Of a stretch of 64,000 nucleotides of DNA, positions 1-8,295 are shown one piece after another. The DNA is taken from assembly GCA_002381865.1 (NCBI GenBank), contig DFYO01000076.1, forward strand, positions 13,238 through 77,237, written 5' to 3'. The number at the start of each line of letters is the position of its first letter. Within the stretch, counting starts at the first letter, position 1. Origin of the DNA: Clostridiales bacterium UBA4080 (lineage in GTDB: Bacteria; Bacillota; Clostridia; Lachnospirales; Vallitaleaceae). Both the position numbers and the translations under genes were made by a program. Below the pieces are notes generated by a model. It was not told where the DNA came from, ran no database searches, and worked only from the letters and a program-made list of their open reading frames with translations.

Positions 1-101
1 AAATTTCAGCGCAGCAAAAAAATACCTTTGCACTACAATTTCATCCTGAAAAAAGCGGAGATATTGGGTTGCAGATTTTAAAAAATTTCAAGGAGCTGTA
101 A
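1..101 (+). CDS. hisH: Imidazole glycerol phosphate synthase, glutaminase subunit HisH (3' end only)
   Basis: Only the last 32 codons are in the window, read in the frame that starts at base 3. They contain FHPEKSG, the end of the class I glutamine amidotransferase triad (His and Glu) as found in HisH. HisH releases ammonia from glutamine and passes it to HisF in the fifth step of histidine synthesis. It is followed 23 bases later by hisF, its obligate partner, which supports the call. The catalytic cysteine lies upstream, outside the window. Confidence 0.9.
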   Translation, partial: ISAQQKNTFALQFHPEKSGDIGLQILKNFKEL

Positions 102-124
102 TTATTTATGGAAGGAGTTTAATT

Positions 125-886
125 ATGCTGTCAAAAAGAATTATTCCATGTCTTGATGTAGACAAGGGCAGAGTTGTTAAGGGTGTACAGTTTGTTGATT
201 TAATTGATGCAGGCGATCCTGTTGAAGTTGCAAAAGCATATAATAAAAGTTTAGCTGATGAAATTGTTTTTTTAGATATAACTGCATCTCATGAAGGAAG
301 AGGTACAATTATCGATGTTGTAAGAAAAACAGCAGAGGAAATATTTATTCCTTTAACTGTTGGAGGCGGAATAAGGTCAACAGAGGATTTTAGAAGTATA
401 TTATTAGCGGGTGCTGATAAAATTGCAGTTAATTCAGCTGCTATTAACAGACCTGACCTTATTAATGAAGCTGCATATAAATTTGGTAGTCAATGCGTAG
501 TTTTAGCTATGGATGCAAAAAGAAATCCAGATAAAAACAGCTGGGATATTTATATAAATGGTGGAAGAATTAATACCAATATAGATGCCATTGAATGGGC
601 AATCGAAGTTGAAAAAAGAGGAGCAGGAGAAATCCTCCTTACTAGTATGGATTGCGATGGAACAAAGGGCGGATATGACGTTGAACTAACCAAGAGGGTA
701 AGTGAAAATGTCAAAATTCCAGTAATTGCATCTGGAGGTGCAGGTACTATGGAGCATTTTAAGGATGTATTGACAGAGGGAAAAGCTGATGCAGCATTAG
801 CAGCTAGTCTTTTTCATTTTAAGGAAATTGATATTAAGGATTTGAAGTCCTATTTAAGAGAATGTGATATTTCGGTTCGACTATAA
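125..886 (+). CDS. hisF: Imidazole glycerol phosphate synthase, cyclase subunit HisF
   Basis: 253 residues, the normal HisF length. This (beta/alpha)8 barrel enzyme uses ammonia from HisH to convert PRFAR to imidazole glycerol phosphate and AICAR in the cytoplasm. The N-terminal CLDVDKGRVVKG carries the catalytic aspartate, AMDAKRN carries the second, and the phosphate-binding loops TVGGGIRS and ASGGAGT are intact. The ATG is preceded by GGAAGGAG at 110-117. It sits between hisH and hisIE, so this is the end of a histidine operon. Confidence 0.98.
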   Translation: MLSKRIIPCLDVDKGRVVKGVQFVDLIDAGDPVEVAKAYNKSLADEIVFLDITASHEGRGTIIDVVRKTAEEIFIPLTVGGGIRSTEDFRSILLAGADKIAVNSAAINRPDLINEAAYKFGSQCVVLAMDAKRNPDKNSWDIYINGGRINTNIDAIEWAIEVEKRGAGEILLTSMDCDGTKGGYDVELTKRVSENVKIPVIASGGAGTMEHFKDVLTEGKADAALAASLFHFKEIDIKDLKSYLRECDISVRL

Positions 887-906
887 AAATAATATGGAGA
901 TTGATT

Positions 907-1539
907 ATGAATTTTAATGATTTTAAACTTAATGAACAAGGCTTACTTACAGTTGTCACTCAAGATTACTATAACGGAAGAGTATTAATGGTTGCTTATA
1001 TGAATAAGGAAGCGTATGAAAAAACTCTAGAAACAAAAAAAGCTCATTATTTCAGCAGAAGCAGAAATCAATTATGGCTAAAGGGAGAAACCTCGGGACA
1101 CTATCAGGATGTTAAGGAAATTTATTTGGATTGTGATAGCGATACGCTTTTATTAAAAGTAATTCAAACGGGTGTAGCCTGTCACACAGGTCGTGTAAGC
1201 TGCTTTTATAATAAAATTGATTTGGAATCAGGAAATATATGTGAGACAGAACAAAATAAAGAGGATGATATTTTAAAGGCTGTTTACAATGTAATAGCTG
1301 ACAGAAAACAGAATCCAAAGGAAGGCTCTTATACTAATTATTTGTTTGATAAAGGAATAGATAAGATATTAAAAAAGGTTGGAGAAGAAACCGCCGAGGT
1401 AATTATAGGAGCTAAGAATCCAGGTAAAGATGAGATAGTATATGAAATTTCTGACCTTCTATATCATTTGTCTGTTTTGCTAGTAGAAAAGAATGCAACA
1501 TGGGAAGATATATTTAACGAGCTTGATAAAAGAAGATAG
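907..1539 (+). CDS. hisIE: Bifunctional phosphoribosyl-AMP cyclohydrolase / phosphoribosyl-ATP pyrophosphatase HisIE
   Basis: 210 residues. The N-terminal half is the HisI cyclohydrolase (zinc and magnesium site residues in YLDCDSD and GVACHTGRVSCF). The C-terminal half is the HisE pyrophosphohydrolase (VGEETAEVIIGAK and DEIVYEISDLLYHL, an all-alpha NTP-pyrophosphatase fold). Together they carry out steps two and three of histidine synthesis. A TTG six bases upstream at 901 is also in frame, but GGAG at 896-899 is spaced for the ATG at 907, which I chose. It is the last gene of the his operon and is followed by a hairpin. Confidence 0.97.
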   Translation: MNFNDFKLNEQGLLTVVTQDYYNGRVLMVAYMNKEAYEKTLETKKAHYFSRSRNQLWLKGETSGHYQDVKEIYLDCDSDTLLLKVIQTGVACHTGRVSCFYNKIDLESGNICETEQNKEDDILKAVYNVIADRKQNPKEGSYTNYLFDKGIDKILKKVGEETAEVIIGAKNPGKDEIVYEISDLLYHLSVLLVEKNATWEDIFNELDKRR

Positions 1540-1551
1540 CCAAATATTATT

Positions 1552-1617
1552 CCTCTGATAAAAAGATGCTTAACAACCGAAAGGTTAAAAGGTATACTTA
1601 TATCAGAGGTTTTTTTT
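1552..1617 (+). terminator. Terminator of the his operon, nested hairpin
   Basis: CCTCTGATA at 1552-1560 pairs with TATCAGAGG at 1601-1609 and is followed by eight Ts (1610-1617). Inside the loop is a second small hairpin, AACC-GAAA-GGTT (1575-1586), with a GNRA tetraloop. The outer stem plus T-tract fits a rho-independent terminator. Confidence 0.8.
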
Positions 1618-1694
1618 GGAACTTTTTTTGAGGGATTAACGTCAATAAGCTATAAAGATATTTAATGGTCAATAGACGAAAGGAGTATTTAGAT

Positions 1695-4600
1695 ATGAAA
1701 AAAAACTTTTCACGATTATTAATAAGTATGGTTCTTCTTATGGCAATTGTTTTATCAATGGTTATTGACAAAAATCCTTTACGGGCACAAGCTGCTGATT
1801 ATCGTAATGGTTTGAAGCTTTCGCCTATAACAAGTGAAAGTACAGGAATTGATGTTAATACAAGTTTTATGTTGGAAGCTAACAGAATATTAACAATTGA
1901 GGAGGTAAAAGAAAGTCTTGTATTTGAACCTGCTGCTGATTTTGATGTTATTCAGCTTAAAAGCGGTTTTCAAATCAAGCCTTTAAAACCTTTAAACTAC
2001 AATGAAATATATAAAATAACCTATCAAAATACATCATGGGTATTTCAAACGATGAAGCCAAGTGGTTTAGTGGGTGTGTTTCCAGCAGATGAAAGCACTA
2101 ATGTGCCTGTTAATTCTGGAATAGAGCTGACTTTTACGCATGAAGGCGCTAATGTTAAAGATTATTTTGAAATTACTCCTTATGCAGAGGGAAGCTTTAA
2201 AAATAATGGAACAAGCGTTGTTTTTATGCCAAAGCAATTAAAAGAAAAAACTATATATACAGTTACACTTAATAAGGGAATGACTTTTTCAGGCTCAAAG
2301 CAGATACTAGAAAATACTATAAAATTCAGCTTTGAAACTGCTTCTAAGGTAGACAGCTATAAAGAGCCCTTGGGTTATTTTAGCTTTCAAAAAATATTGA
2401 ATGATTTTTCCAGCATGGACTATCCAAAGCTGCCTATTAATTATGGCCTATATAATGAAACAGAAAAGGTTAACATCAAAGCAACCGTTTATAAATTTAA
2501 CAGTGTACAGGATTCAATAAAATCTATTTCGGATTATAATTCTATCCCATATTGGAGTATTTACAACGACAGAGATTCAGTAATCAACCTGAATAATACT
2601 AAACAAATATTATCCTTTGAACAGCCCTTTGACAAATATAAAGAAGGCACTCAGTTTTTAGATATTCCAGAAAAACTGGATAAGGGTTTTTATATTGTAC
2701 ATGGAGAATATAAAGAAATTAGCTTTTATACCTATATTCAAGTAACGGACATAAGCTGTTTGTATATTGATTCTGAAACTGAGGATTTGGTATGGATAAA
2801 CAGTTTAATTACTAAAGAGCCTGTTGAGGGTGTTTCACTTATTAATGATAATTATCAAAGCAATATTAAATCAGATAAATTCGGAATTGTTAAGCTTAAC
2901 AAAGATTTCAATCAAGAAAATAACATCATTATTGCTCAAAACAATGATAACAAAACAATTATTTTAGCTAATCAGAGCAGAAGCTTCTTTAGGCAGGAGG
3001 CAAATAATTATTGGAGATATGCTCAATCAGACAGAACAATATATAGACCTGACTCCACTGTAGAATTTTGGGGGTTTTTAAAGAATCGATATATAGACGA
3101 AGAAAATACTCAGCTGACAGCGGAGCTAAAGGATATTCAGTTCGCTCCATATTATCGCAAAAAAAATATTGATCAAATACCTTACCTTACAGAAAAAATA
3201 TCAGTTTCACAAGGCTTTTATCAAGGCTCAATTAAATTACCAAACCTAGATAAAGGCAATTATCAGCTGGAAATCAAAAACAAAGGACAGCTTGTTTCTA
3301 CAATTTATATACAGGTTGAAAACTATATCAAACCAGAATATAAAATTGACGTTGTTTCCAACAAAAAGGCGGTATTTGCTGATGAAAAGATAGTTTTTAA
3401 TGCTTCAGCGATGTTTTTTGAAGGAACGCCTGTAGCTAAGCTGGATTATAGATATGCAATCAGTTATGCCGATTATTTTGAGGGAAGTGGCAAAACCAAT
3501 ATTAATGGCAAAGGAGAAATAATATATACGCCTTTATATAAAGAGAAAAATCAGGGAGAAGCATATTTGAATCTTACGGTTACAGCTAAGCTACCTGAAT
3601 CGGGAGAAATTATTGGACAGTCAGATGTAAGAGTATTTAATAATAATATCAACCTTAAAAATACGGCTAAAATGGAAAAGGACAAGCTTTTGTTTTCTAC
3701 TCAAATAAATAAGATAAATTTGTCGGTGCTTAACGATGAAAAAACTGAAAATGATGATCAGTGGATAAGCACGCCAGTAGAAAATAAGATTGTAAATGGT
3801 TCAATATATAAAAACGAATGGATTAAGAAAAAAACTGGCGAGTATTATGATTTTATAAACAAAAGAGTTGAGCCTTATTATGAGTATGAAATCCAAAAAA
3901 CCTTATTGGATAAATGGCAAGTAAAAACAGATCAAAAGGGCTTTGCAGCTTATGAATATGCGCTAAAGCAGGAATTAAACTGTTATTATACAACTGAAAT
4001 TACAACTAAAGATGAAAATGGAAGAGAAATGAATTTCACTGAGTATTATGGAGGCGGCTATTATCAATCAAATCTGCCCGATGACAGATATTATTTAAAA
4101 GCAGATAAAGAAACTTATAATGAAGGTGAAAAAGTTACGGTAAGGTTTATGAATAAAGAGGAAACACTTGGAAATGGGAACTATTTATATTTAGCTGCAC
4201 AAAATGGAATTAGAAATCATTTAGTTTCAAATAATTCAGAATATCAGATTGTTTTTGATAAAACAGCAATCCCTAATATAAGCATAATGGGATTCTATTT
4301 TAATGGAAATACCTATATAAATGCAGAACAGTTTATTCCACGACTGAATACGAGTACAAAAAATATTGTAATTCAAGCTACAACAGACAAAGCCAGCTAC
4401 AAACCGGGTGATGTTTGTACTATTAATATTCAAGCAAATCTTAAAGGCTCGAACAATCAGCTAATACCAGCAAAGGGTGCTACAGCCAATATTGCAATTG
4501 TTGATGAAGCATTATTCAAACTATCGGAACAATATGTCGACACTCTGGAAAGCTTATATGAATGGGTGCCAGATGGAGTTTTTGGAACCTATTTCACACA

Positions 4601-6560
4601 TAATAATGGTTATTTTGATAATTATCTTGCAAATGGCATGGGAGGAGATCAACTTGAAAGTGTTAAGCAAGATAGTGCTATGCTTTCAAGGGATTTAGCA
4701 GATACAGGCAATACAAGAAATGTATTTAAAGATACCGCAATTTTTAAAAGCATTAAACTTGACAATAATGGCAAAGGCCGTATAGAATTTGTGCTGCCAG
4801 ATAATATTACTAGCTGGAGGGTTACTTATAGTGCTATTTCTTCTGATTTGATGGCTGGCTCAAAGCAAGAGAGCATTAAGGTGTCCTTGCCTATTTTCAC
4901 AAATGCTGTAATTAACACCAGTTATCTAGATCAAGACAATATCTATGCTGCACTTACAGCCTATGGAAGTTTATTGCAGCCAAATCAGACAATTAACTAT
5001 ACTCTAAAGATAAAAGAAACAGGTTATCAAACAAAGCTTCAAGGTAAAGCATTTGAAAAATCATATCTGCCTATAGGAAAGCTTTCAAGTGGAACCTATA
5101 CACTTGTAGTAGAAGCTCAAACAGATCAGGGAATAAAGGATGTACTAGAAAAAAGCTTTTTAGTTGAGCAAACAAGACATCAGGTTTTAACCGCAGATTA
5201 TTATGAATTAAAAAACAATTTCAAAATAACAACTAATAATAGTGGAAATACAAAGCTTTTAATCTTAGACAAGGGTAAAGCAAAATTCATGAACAAGTTA
5301 TATAGCTTAGCTTATGAAAACGGACAAAGGGTAGATCAAAAGCCACTGACTGAATATGCAATTAATATCCTAAATAGAGAATTTGGTGAAAAAGTTGTTT
5401 CCTCTGAGCCTGTTATTTCAGAATATGTAAAAACTGATGGAGGTATTGGCATATTACCTTATTCTGAAAGTGATTTAGAAACAACAGTTAAAATCCTTTC
5501 GGTTATTAAAGAAGATGTAAATATAAAAACCATTAAGCAATATCTTTATAATTGCCTTAGAGACAGCAATCAAAGCAAAGCGGCTGCATTATATGGACTA
5601 ACACAGCTTGGAGAAAAGGTATTACCTGAAATGAATAAATTAGTACAGGCTGAGAATTTATCCTTAAAGGATACAATATATCTGGCAATGGCATATTGCA
5701 ATATCAAAGATACCTTTACTGCTCAAGGACTTTTTGATAGCAAGCTAAAAAGCAGCATAAAAGAATATGATACCTTTGCAAGAGTTGAATCGGGTAAAAA
5801 TGAAAGCGATTATTTAGAGCACACAGCACTTATGCTAATGCTGGCTTCAGAGCTTAAATTATCAGAGAGAGATAAGCTTTATAACTATACTGCTGATACT
5901 TATTCTGATAAAATTCTAGTTAGCACTGAGCTATTGTACTATATTCAAAATGAAATTAAAAAATCCGAAAGTAAAGCTTTAGACATAAACTATACTTATG
6001 ATAATATATCCTATACAAAGAAACTAGAAGCTGGACAATATTATGATTTTACAATTCCATCTTCAAAGCTCAGTGATTTTATTGTTAATCAAGTTAAAGG
6101 AGAAGGAGCTATTGTAGCTATTTATAACAAAAAACTAACAGCTTCAATTGATAACGAAAAAGGTATTAATGCTAAAAGAAGCTATTTGCGTTATTCTGAT
6201 AACATCGAAAGCAGTGCTTTTGAAGTAAATGATATTATTAAAGTAAAAATAGAATGGAATTTAGATGAAAAGCTTCCAGACAATACCTATATATTAACTG
6301 ACTATGCTCCATCTGGAATTGTACCAATAGAAAACCCATATTTGTCAGCTGCAGATATGCAGGATTATTACTACAGAGATATTGATGGGCAAAGAGTTAG
6401 CTTTTATCTATATAAAAATGACAAGGATAAAAAACCTTTATATTATTTAGCAAGAGTAATTTCAAAGGGAGATTATAAAGGAGAGGGAGTAATTGTTCAG
6501 GGAGCTATGGTAAAAGATAGCTTTTGGAAGGGATCAGATAATTCAATAACAATTAAATAA
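1695..6560 (+). CDS. Large exported alpha-2-macroglobulin-like protein (MG2 and A2M domains, no thioester)
   Basis: 1621 residues. An N-terminal signal peptide ends near the AQA of LRAQAAD; there is no lipobox cysteine, so the protein is probably secreted or wall-associated rather than lipid-anchored. Residues about 122-216 resemble a bacterial Ig-like (Big_5) domain (VFPADESTNVPVNSGIELTF). Around residue 445, DRTIYRPDSTVEFWG is the MG2 signature; near 1037, LPDNITSWRVTYSAIS is the A2M-domain signature. The family traps proteinases, and in bacteria is thought to protect the envelope. No CxEQ thioester motif exists: around residue 1205 the region reads NGQRVDQKP. An in-frame ATG at 1665 was rejected because AAAGGAG at about 1679-1685 is spaced for 1695. 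It is a single gene between two hairpins. Confidence 0.85.
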   Translation: MKKNFSRLLISMVLLMAIVLSMVIDKNPLRAQAADYRNGLKLSPITSESTGIDVNTSFMLEANRILTIEEVKESLVFEPAADFDVIQLKSGFQIKPLKPLNYNEIYKITYQNTSWVFQTMKPSGLVGVFPADESTNVPVNSGIELTFTHEGANVKDYFEITPYAEGSFKNNGTSVVFMPKQLKEKTIYTVTLNKGMTFSGSKQILENTIKFSFETASKVDSYKEPLGYFSFQKILNDFSSMDYPKLPINYGLYNETEKVNIKATVYKFNSVQDSIKSISDYNSIPYWSIYNDRDSVINLNNTKQILSFEQPFDKYKEGTQFLDIPEKLDKGFYIVHGEYKEISFYTYIQVTDISCLYIDSETEDLVWINSLITKEPVEGVSLINDNYQSNIKSDKFGIVKLNKDFNQENNIIIAQNNDNKTIILANQSRSFFRQEANNYWRYAQSDRTIYRPDSTVEFWGFLKNRYIDEENTQLTAELKDIQFAPYYRKKNIDQIPYLTEKISVSQGFYQGSIKLPNLDKGNYQLEIKNKGQLVSTIYIQVENYIKPEYKIDVVSNKKAVFADEKIVFNASAMFFEGTPVAKLDYRYAISYADYFEGSGKTNINGKGEIIYTPLYKEKNQGEAYLNLTVTAKLPESGEIIGQSDVRVFNNNINLKNTAKMEKDKLLFSTQINKINLSVLNDEKTENDDQWISTPVENKIVNGSIYKNEWIKKKTGEYYDFINKRVEPYYEYEIQKTLLDKWQVKTDQKGFAAYEYALKQELNCYYTTEITTKDENGREMNFTEYYGGGYYQSNLPDDRYYLKADKETYNEGEKVTVRFMNKEETLGNGNYLYLAAQNGIRNHLVSNNSEYQIVFDKTAIPNISIMGFYFNGNTYINAEQFIPRLNTSTKNIVIQATTDKASYKPGDVCTINIQANLKGSNNQLIPAKGATANIAIVDEALFKLSEQYVDTLESLYEWVPDGVFGTYFTHNNGYFDNYLANGMGGDQLESVKQDSAMLSRDLADTGNTRNVFKDTAIFKSIKLDNNGKGRIEFVLPDNITSWRVTYSAISSDLMAGSKQESIKVSLPIFTNAVINTSYLDQDNIYAALTAYGSLLQPNQTINYTLKIKETGYQTKLQGKAFEKSYLPIGKLSSGTYTLVVEAQTDQGIKDVLEKSFLVEQTRHQVLTADYYELKNNFKITTNNSGNTKLLILDKGKAKFMNKLYSLAYENGQRVDQKPLTEYAINILNREFGEKVVSSEPVISEYVKTDGGIGILPYSESDLETTVKILSVIKEDVNIKTIKQYLYNCLRDSNQSKAAALYGLTQLGEKVLPEMNKLVQAENLSLKDTIYLAMAYCNIKDTFTAQGLFDSKLKSSIKEYDTFARVESGKNESDYLEHTALMLMLASELKLSERDKLYNYTADTYSDKILVSTELLYYIQNEIKKSESKALDINYTYDNISYTKKLEAGQYYDFTIPSSKLSDFIVNQVKGEGAIVAIYNKKLTASIDNEKGINAKRSYLRYSDNIESSAFEVNDIIKVKIEWNLDEKLPDNTYILTDYAPSGIVPIENPYLSAADMQDYYYRDIDGQRVSFYLYKNDKDKKPLYYLARVISKGDYKGEGVIVQGAMVKDSFWKGSDNSITIK

Positions 6561-6614
6561 AATCTTCTAAATACTAATAACGGTATATAAACAATTTAAT
6601 AAAAACTCTTTATT

Positions 6615-6673
6615 GATGTGACCACAATAAGTTAGACCTAAAAATTCAACTTATAGGAGGTCACATCTTTTTT
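6615..6673 (+). terminator. Long hairpin with T-tract; arms resemble IS3/IS150-type ends
   Basis: GATGTGACC (6615-6623) pairs with GGTCACATC (6659-6667), and an inner ATAAGTT (6627-6633) pairs with AACTTAT (6648-6654). Six Ts follow (6668-6673), so it can act as the terminator of the macroglobulin gene. Read inward from both sides, each arm has the form GATGTGACC-n3/4-ATAAGTT, which resembles the terminal repeats of IS150-group elements as I remember them. It may be a tiny internally deleted element that now serves as a terminator. Confidence 0.6.
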
Positions 6674-6842
6674 AAACAACTGATTATATTTTTATCTTTA
6701 AAAGCATAAAGCTGCTATCTGTTACTCAAAATTAATAGTATTTACTAAAGGATAAGGTTATTTATCTAACAGGCTTATAGAAAAAGAGTATTGAAATTAT
6801 TTTAAAAAAAGATTATTATACTAGAAGAGAATTATAACAACT

Positions 6843-6911
6843 ACAATATAAGAATAGTAATTCAAAAAACACATATTAAGAATCACATTACAAGAACCAC
6901 ATATTAAGAAT
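6843..6911 (+). repeat. Short tandem 14-bp repeat
   Basis: Three adjacent 14-bp units lie at 6870-6883 (CACATATTAAGAAT), 6884-6897 (CACATTACAAGAAC) and 6898-6911 (CACATATTAAGAAT). A degenerate copy (ACAATATAAGAAT) lies at 6843-6855. They end about 29 bases before the GNAT start codon. Confidence 0.7.
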
Positions 6912-6939
6912 TGTATATAGGTATTAGGAGGAATTTTGC

Positions 6940-7434
6940 TTGAAAATTGAGACTAGACAAATGCTGAAGACGGACTGGGATGATGTAGCATTAATATATC
7001 AGCAAGGTATAATAACTAATAACGCGACCTTTCAGCCAATTGTACCCGAATGGGAAGAGTGGGATAGCAATCATATCAAGGAATGTCGCATGGTTGCATT
7101 AGTTCTAGATGAGGTTGTAGGCTGGGTTGCATTATCACCTACAAGCAAGAGAAAAGTTTTTTCGGGAGTTGCAGAAATCAGTATCTATGTTAAAGAAAAT
7201 TATAGAGGAAAAGGAATCGCTAGCTTATTAATAAAAGAGCTTATTGAAGCTTGTGAGCAAAAAGGGTATTGGACTATTGAAGCAAAAATTTTTCCTGAAA
7301 ACAAAGAAAGTATAGCTTTACATAAAAAATTTGGATTTAGAGAAGTAGGCATAAGAGAAAAAATTGGCAGAATGCCTGATGGAAACTGGAGAGACATAGT
7401 TTTATTAGAGCACAGAAGTAAATCTATAATATAA
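6940..7434 (+). CDS. GNAT N-acetyltransferase, phosphinothricin/methionine-sulfoximine acetyltransferase type
   Basis: 164 residues with the GNAT fold. The acetyl-CoA pyrophosphate loop is YRGKGIA at residues 88-94. Other family features are NNATFQP near the N-terminus, IFPENKESIALH, and the C-terminal GFREVGIREKIG and WRDIVLLEHRS, all typical of the PAT/Bar subgroup that acetylates glutamate-like amines. Family members in non-producers often act on methionine sulfoximine or related compounds; the true substrate here is unknown. The start is TTG, chosen because AGGAGG at 6926-6931 lies eight bases upstream. Confidence 0.88.
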   Translation: MKIETRQMLKTDWDDVALIYQQGIITNNATFQPIVPEWEEWDSNHIKECRMVALVLDEVVGWVALSPTSKRKVFSGVAEISIYVKENYRGKGIASLLIKELIEACEQKGYWTIEAKIFPENKESIALHKKFGFREVGIREKIGRMPDGNWRDIVLLEHRSKSII

Positions 7435-7435
7435 A

Positions 7436-7472
7436 TTGACATATTGTCAAAAGAATAACAATGTGGTATAAT
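7436..7472 (+). promoter_or_regulatory. Promoter of the sensory hydrogenase cluster with overlapping palindrome
   Basis: TTGTCA (7444-7449) and TATAAT (7467-7472) are separated by 17 bases, giving a near-consensus housekeeping promoter. The perfect inverted repeat TTGACA-TAT-TGTCAA (7436-7450) covers the -35 element, where a bound protein would affect polymerase access. Its size and symmetry are like Crp/Fnr-type sites, but no regulator can be named. Confidence 0.65.
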
Positions 7473-7522
7473 TAAAAAGAAATTTATTGCTAAATAACAC
7501 ATGAACTAATGGAGGAATAATT

Positions 7523-7876
7523 TTGAAGATTTCTGAAATTCAAACAATATTACAAGCAGACGTATTGAATGGAATTGATTTATTAGATTTAGACATTGAA
7601 TATGGATGGAGCTGTGATTTAATGAGTGATGTTTTGGCATTTGTCAAAAATGATGTCGTTTTATTAACTGGTCTTGTGCATCCACAAGTAATTCGTACTG
7701 CAGAAATGCTTGATATTAAAGCAATAGTATTTGTTAGAGGCAAAAAGCCTGGAGATGAAATCATAAGAATGGCTAGGGACAGAGAAATTGTTATTTTAGC
7801 AACTGATCATACGCTTTATACAGCTAGCGCCTTGTTACATATAGGCGGACTAGCCGGAGAGGAAGGTTTAAAATGA
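7523..7876 (+). CDS. DRTGG-domain protein (first of two)
   Basis: 117 residues, a single small alpha/beta domain resembling the DRTGG domain (related to the N-terminal domain of HPr kinase) found beside [FeFe]-hydrogenase and NADH-dehydrogenase-like genes in Clostridia. LTGLVHPQVIRTAEMLDIKA and VFVRGKKPGDEII are the readable core. It has no catalytic motif and probably acts in ligand or partner sensing. The start is TTG at 7523 with GGAGG at 7511-7515. Its stop overlaps the start of the ATPase gene (ATGA at 7873-7876), implying translational coupling. Confidence 0.75.
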   Translation: MKISEIQTILQADVLNGIDLLDLDIEYGWSCDLMSDVLAFVKNDVVLLTGLVHPQVIRTAEMLDIKAIVFVRGKKPGDEIIRMARDREIVILATDHTLYTASALLHIGGLAGEEGLK

Positions 7877-8286
7877 AAATGCATTTTCATGTTGATGGAG
7901 ATGCTTTTGAAACTGCGGGAAGAGCCTCCGGTAAAATCAAAAAAACTCTTCGAGAGCTTGGGATATCTCCCGATATAATAAGAAAGGTATCTATTGCAAT
8001 GTATGAAGCTGAGATTAATATGGTAATACATGCTTATGGAGGCTCAATAGATATTAATATTTCACCTGAAAGAATTTATATAGTTTTTGAAGATAATGGT
8101 CCTGGCATTGAAGATGTAGAGCAGGCGATGCAGGAGGGATATTCAACTGCATCTAAGGAAGCAAGAGAAATGGGCTTTGGAGCTGGTATGGGACTATCTA
8201 ATATAAAAAATAATTGTGACTTTTTAAACATAATTAGCACACCAGGTGTTGGAACAAAATTGGAAATGGAAGTTCATCTGGAGTAG
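7873..8286 (+). CDS. HATPase-fold anti-sigma-factor/serine kinase-like protein
   Basis: 137 residues with a lone GHKL ATPase domain like RsbW and SpoIIAB. Visible motifs are the N-box (YEAEINMVIHA, Asn49), the G1 box (EDNGPGIED, Asp74) and the G2 box (GFGAGMGLSN, 101-110). There is no histidine phosphoacceptor, so it is not a complete histidine kinase. RsbW-type proteins bind ATP and either phosphorylate or sequester a partner. Its overlap with the DRTGG gene and its place ten bases before the hydrogenase gene suggest it transmits the output of that sensor; the partner is unknown. Confidence 0.8.
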   Translation: MKMHFHVDGDAFETAGRASGKIKKTLRELGISPDIIRKVSIAMYEAEINMVIHAYGGSIDINISPERIYIVFEDNGPGIEDVEQAMQEGYSTASKEAREMGFGAGMGLSNIKNNCDFLNIISTPGVGTKLEMEVHLE

Positions 8287-8295
8287 GAGGAATAC

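Larger units (their letters stand above)
6561..6939. other. 379-base intergenic region between the macroglobulin and GNAT genes
   Basis: No gene is visible on either strand. It holds the long hairpin at 6615-6673 and the 14-bp tandem repeats at 6843-6911, both described separately; the rest is A+T-rich sequence without an obvious consensus promoter. Confidence 0.6.

Noticed and set aside
7436..7472. TTGACA at 7436 paired with TATAAT at 7467 as the promoter
   Set aside because: The spacer would be 25 bases, too long; TTGTCA at 7444 gives 17.
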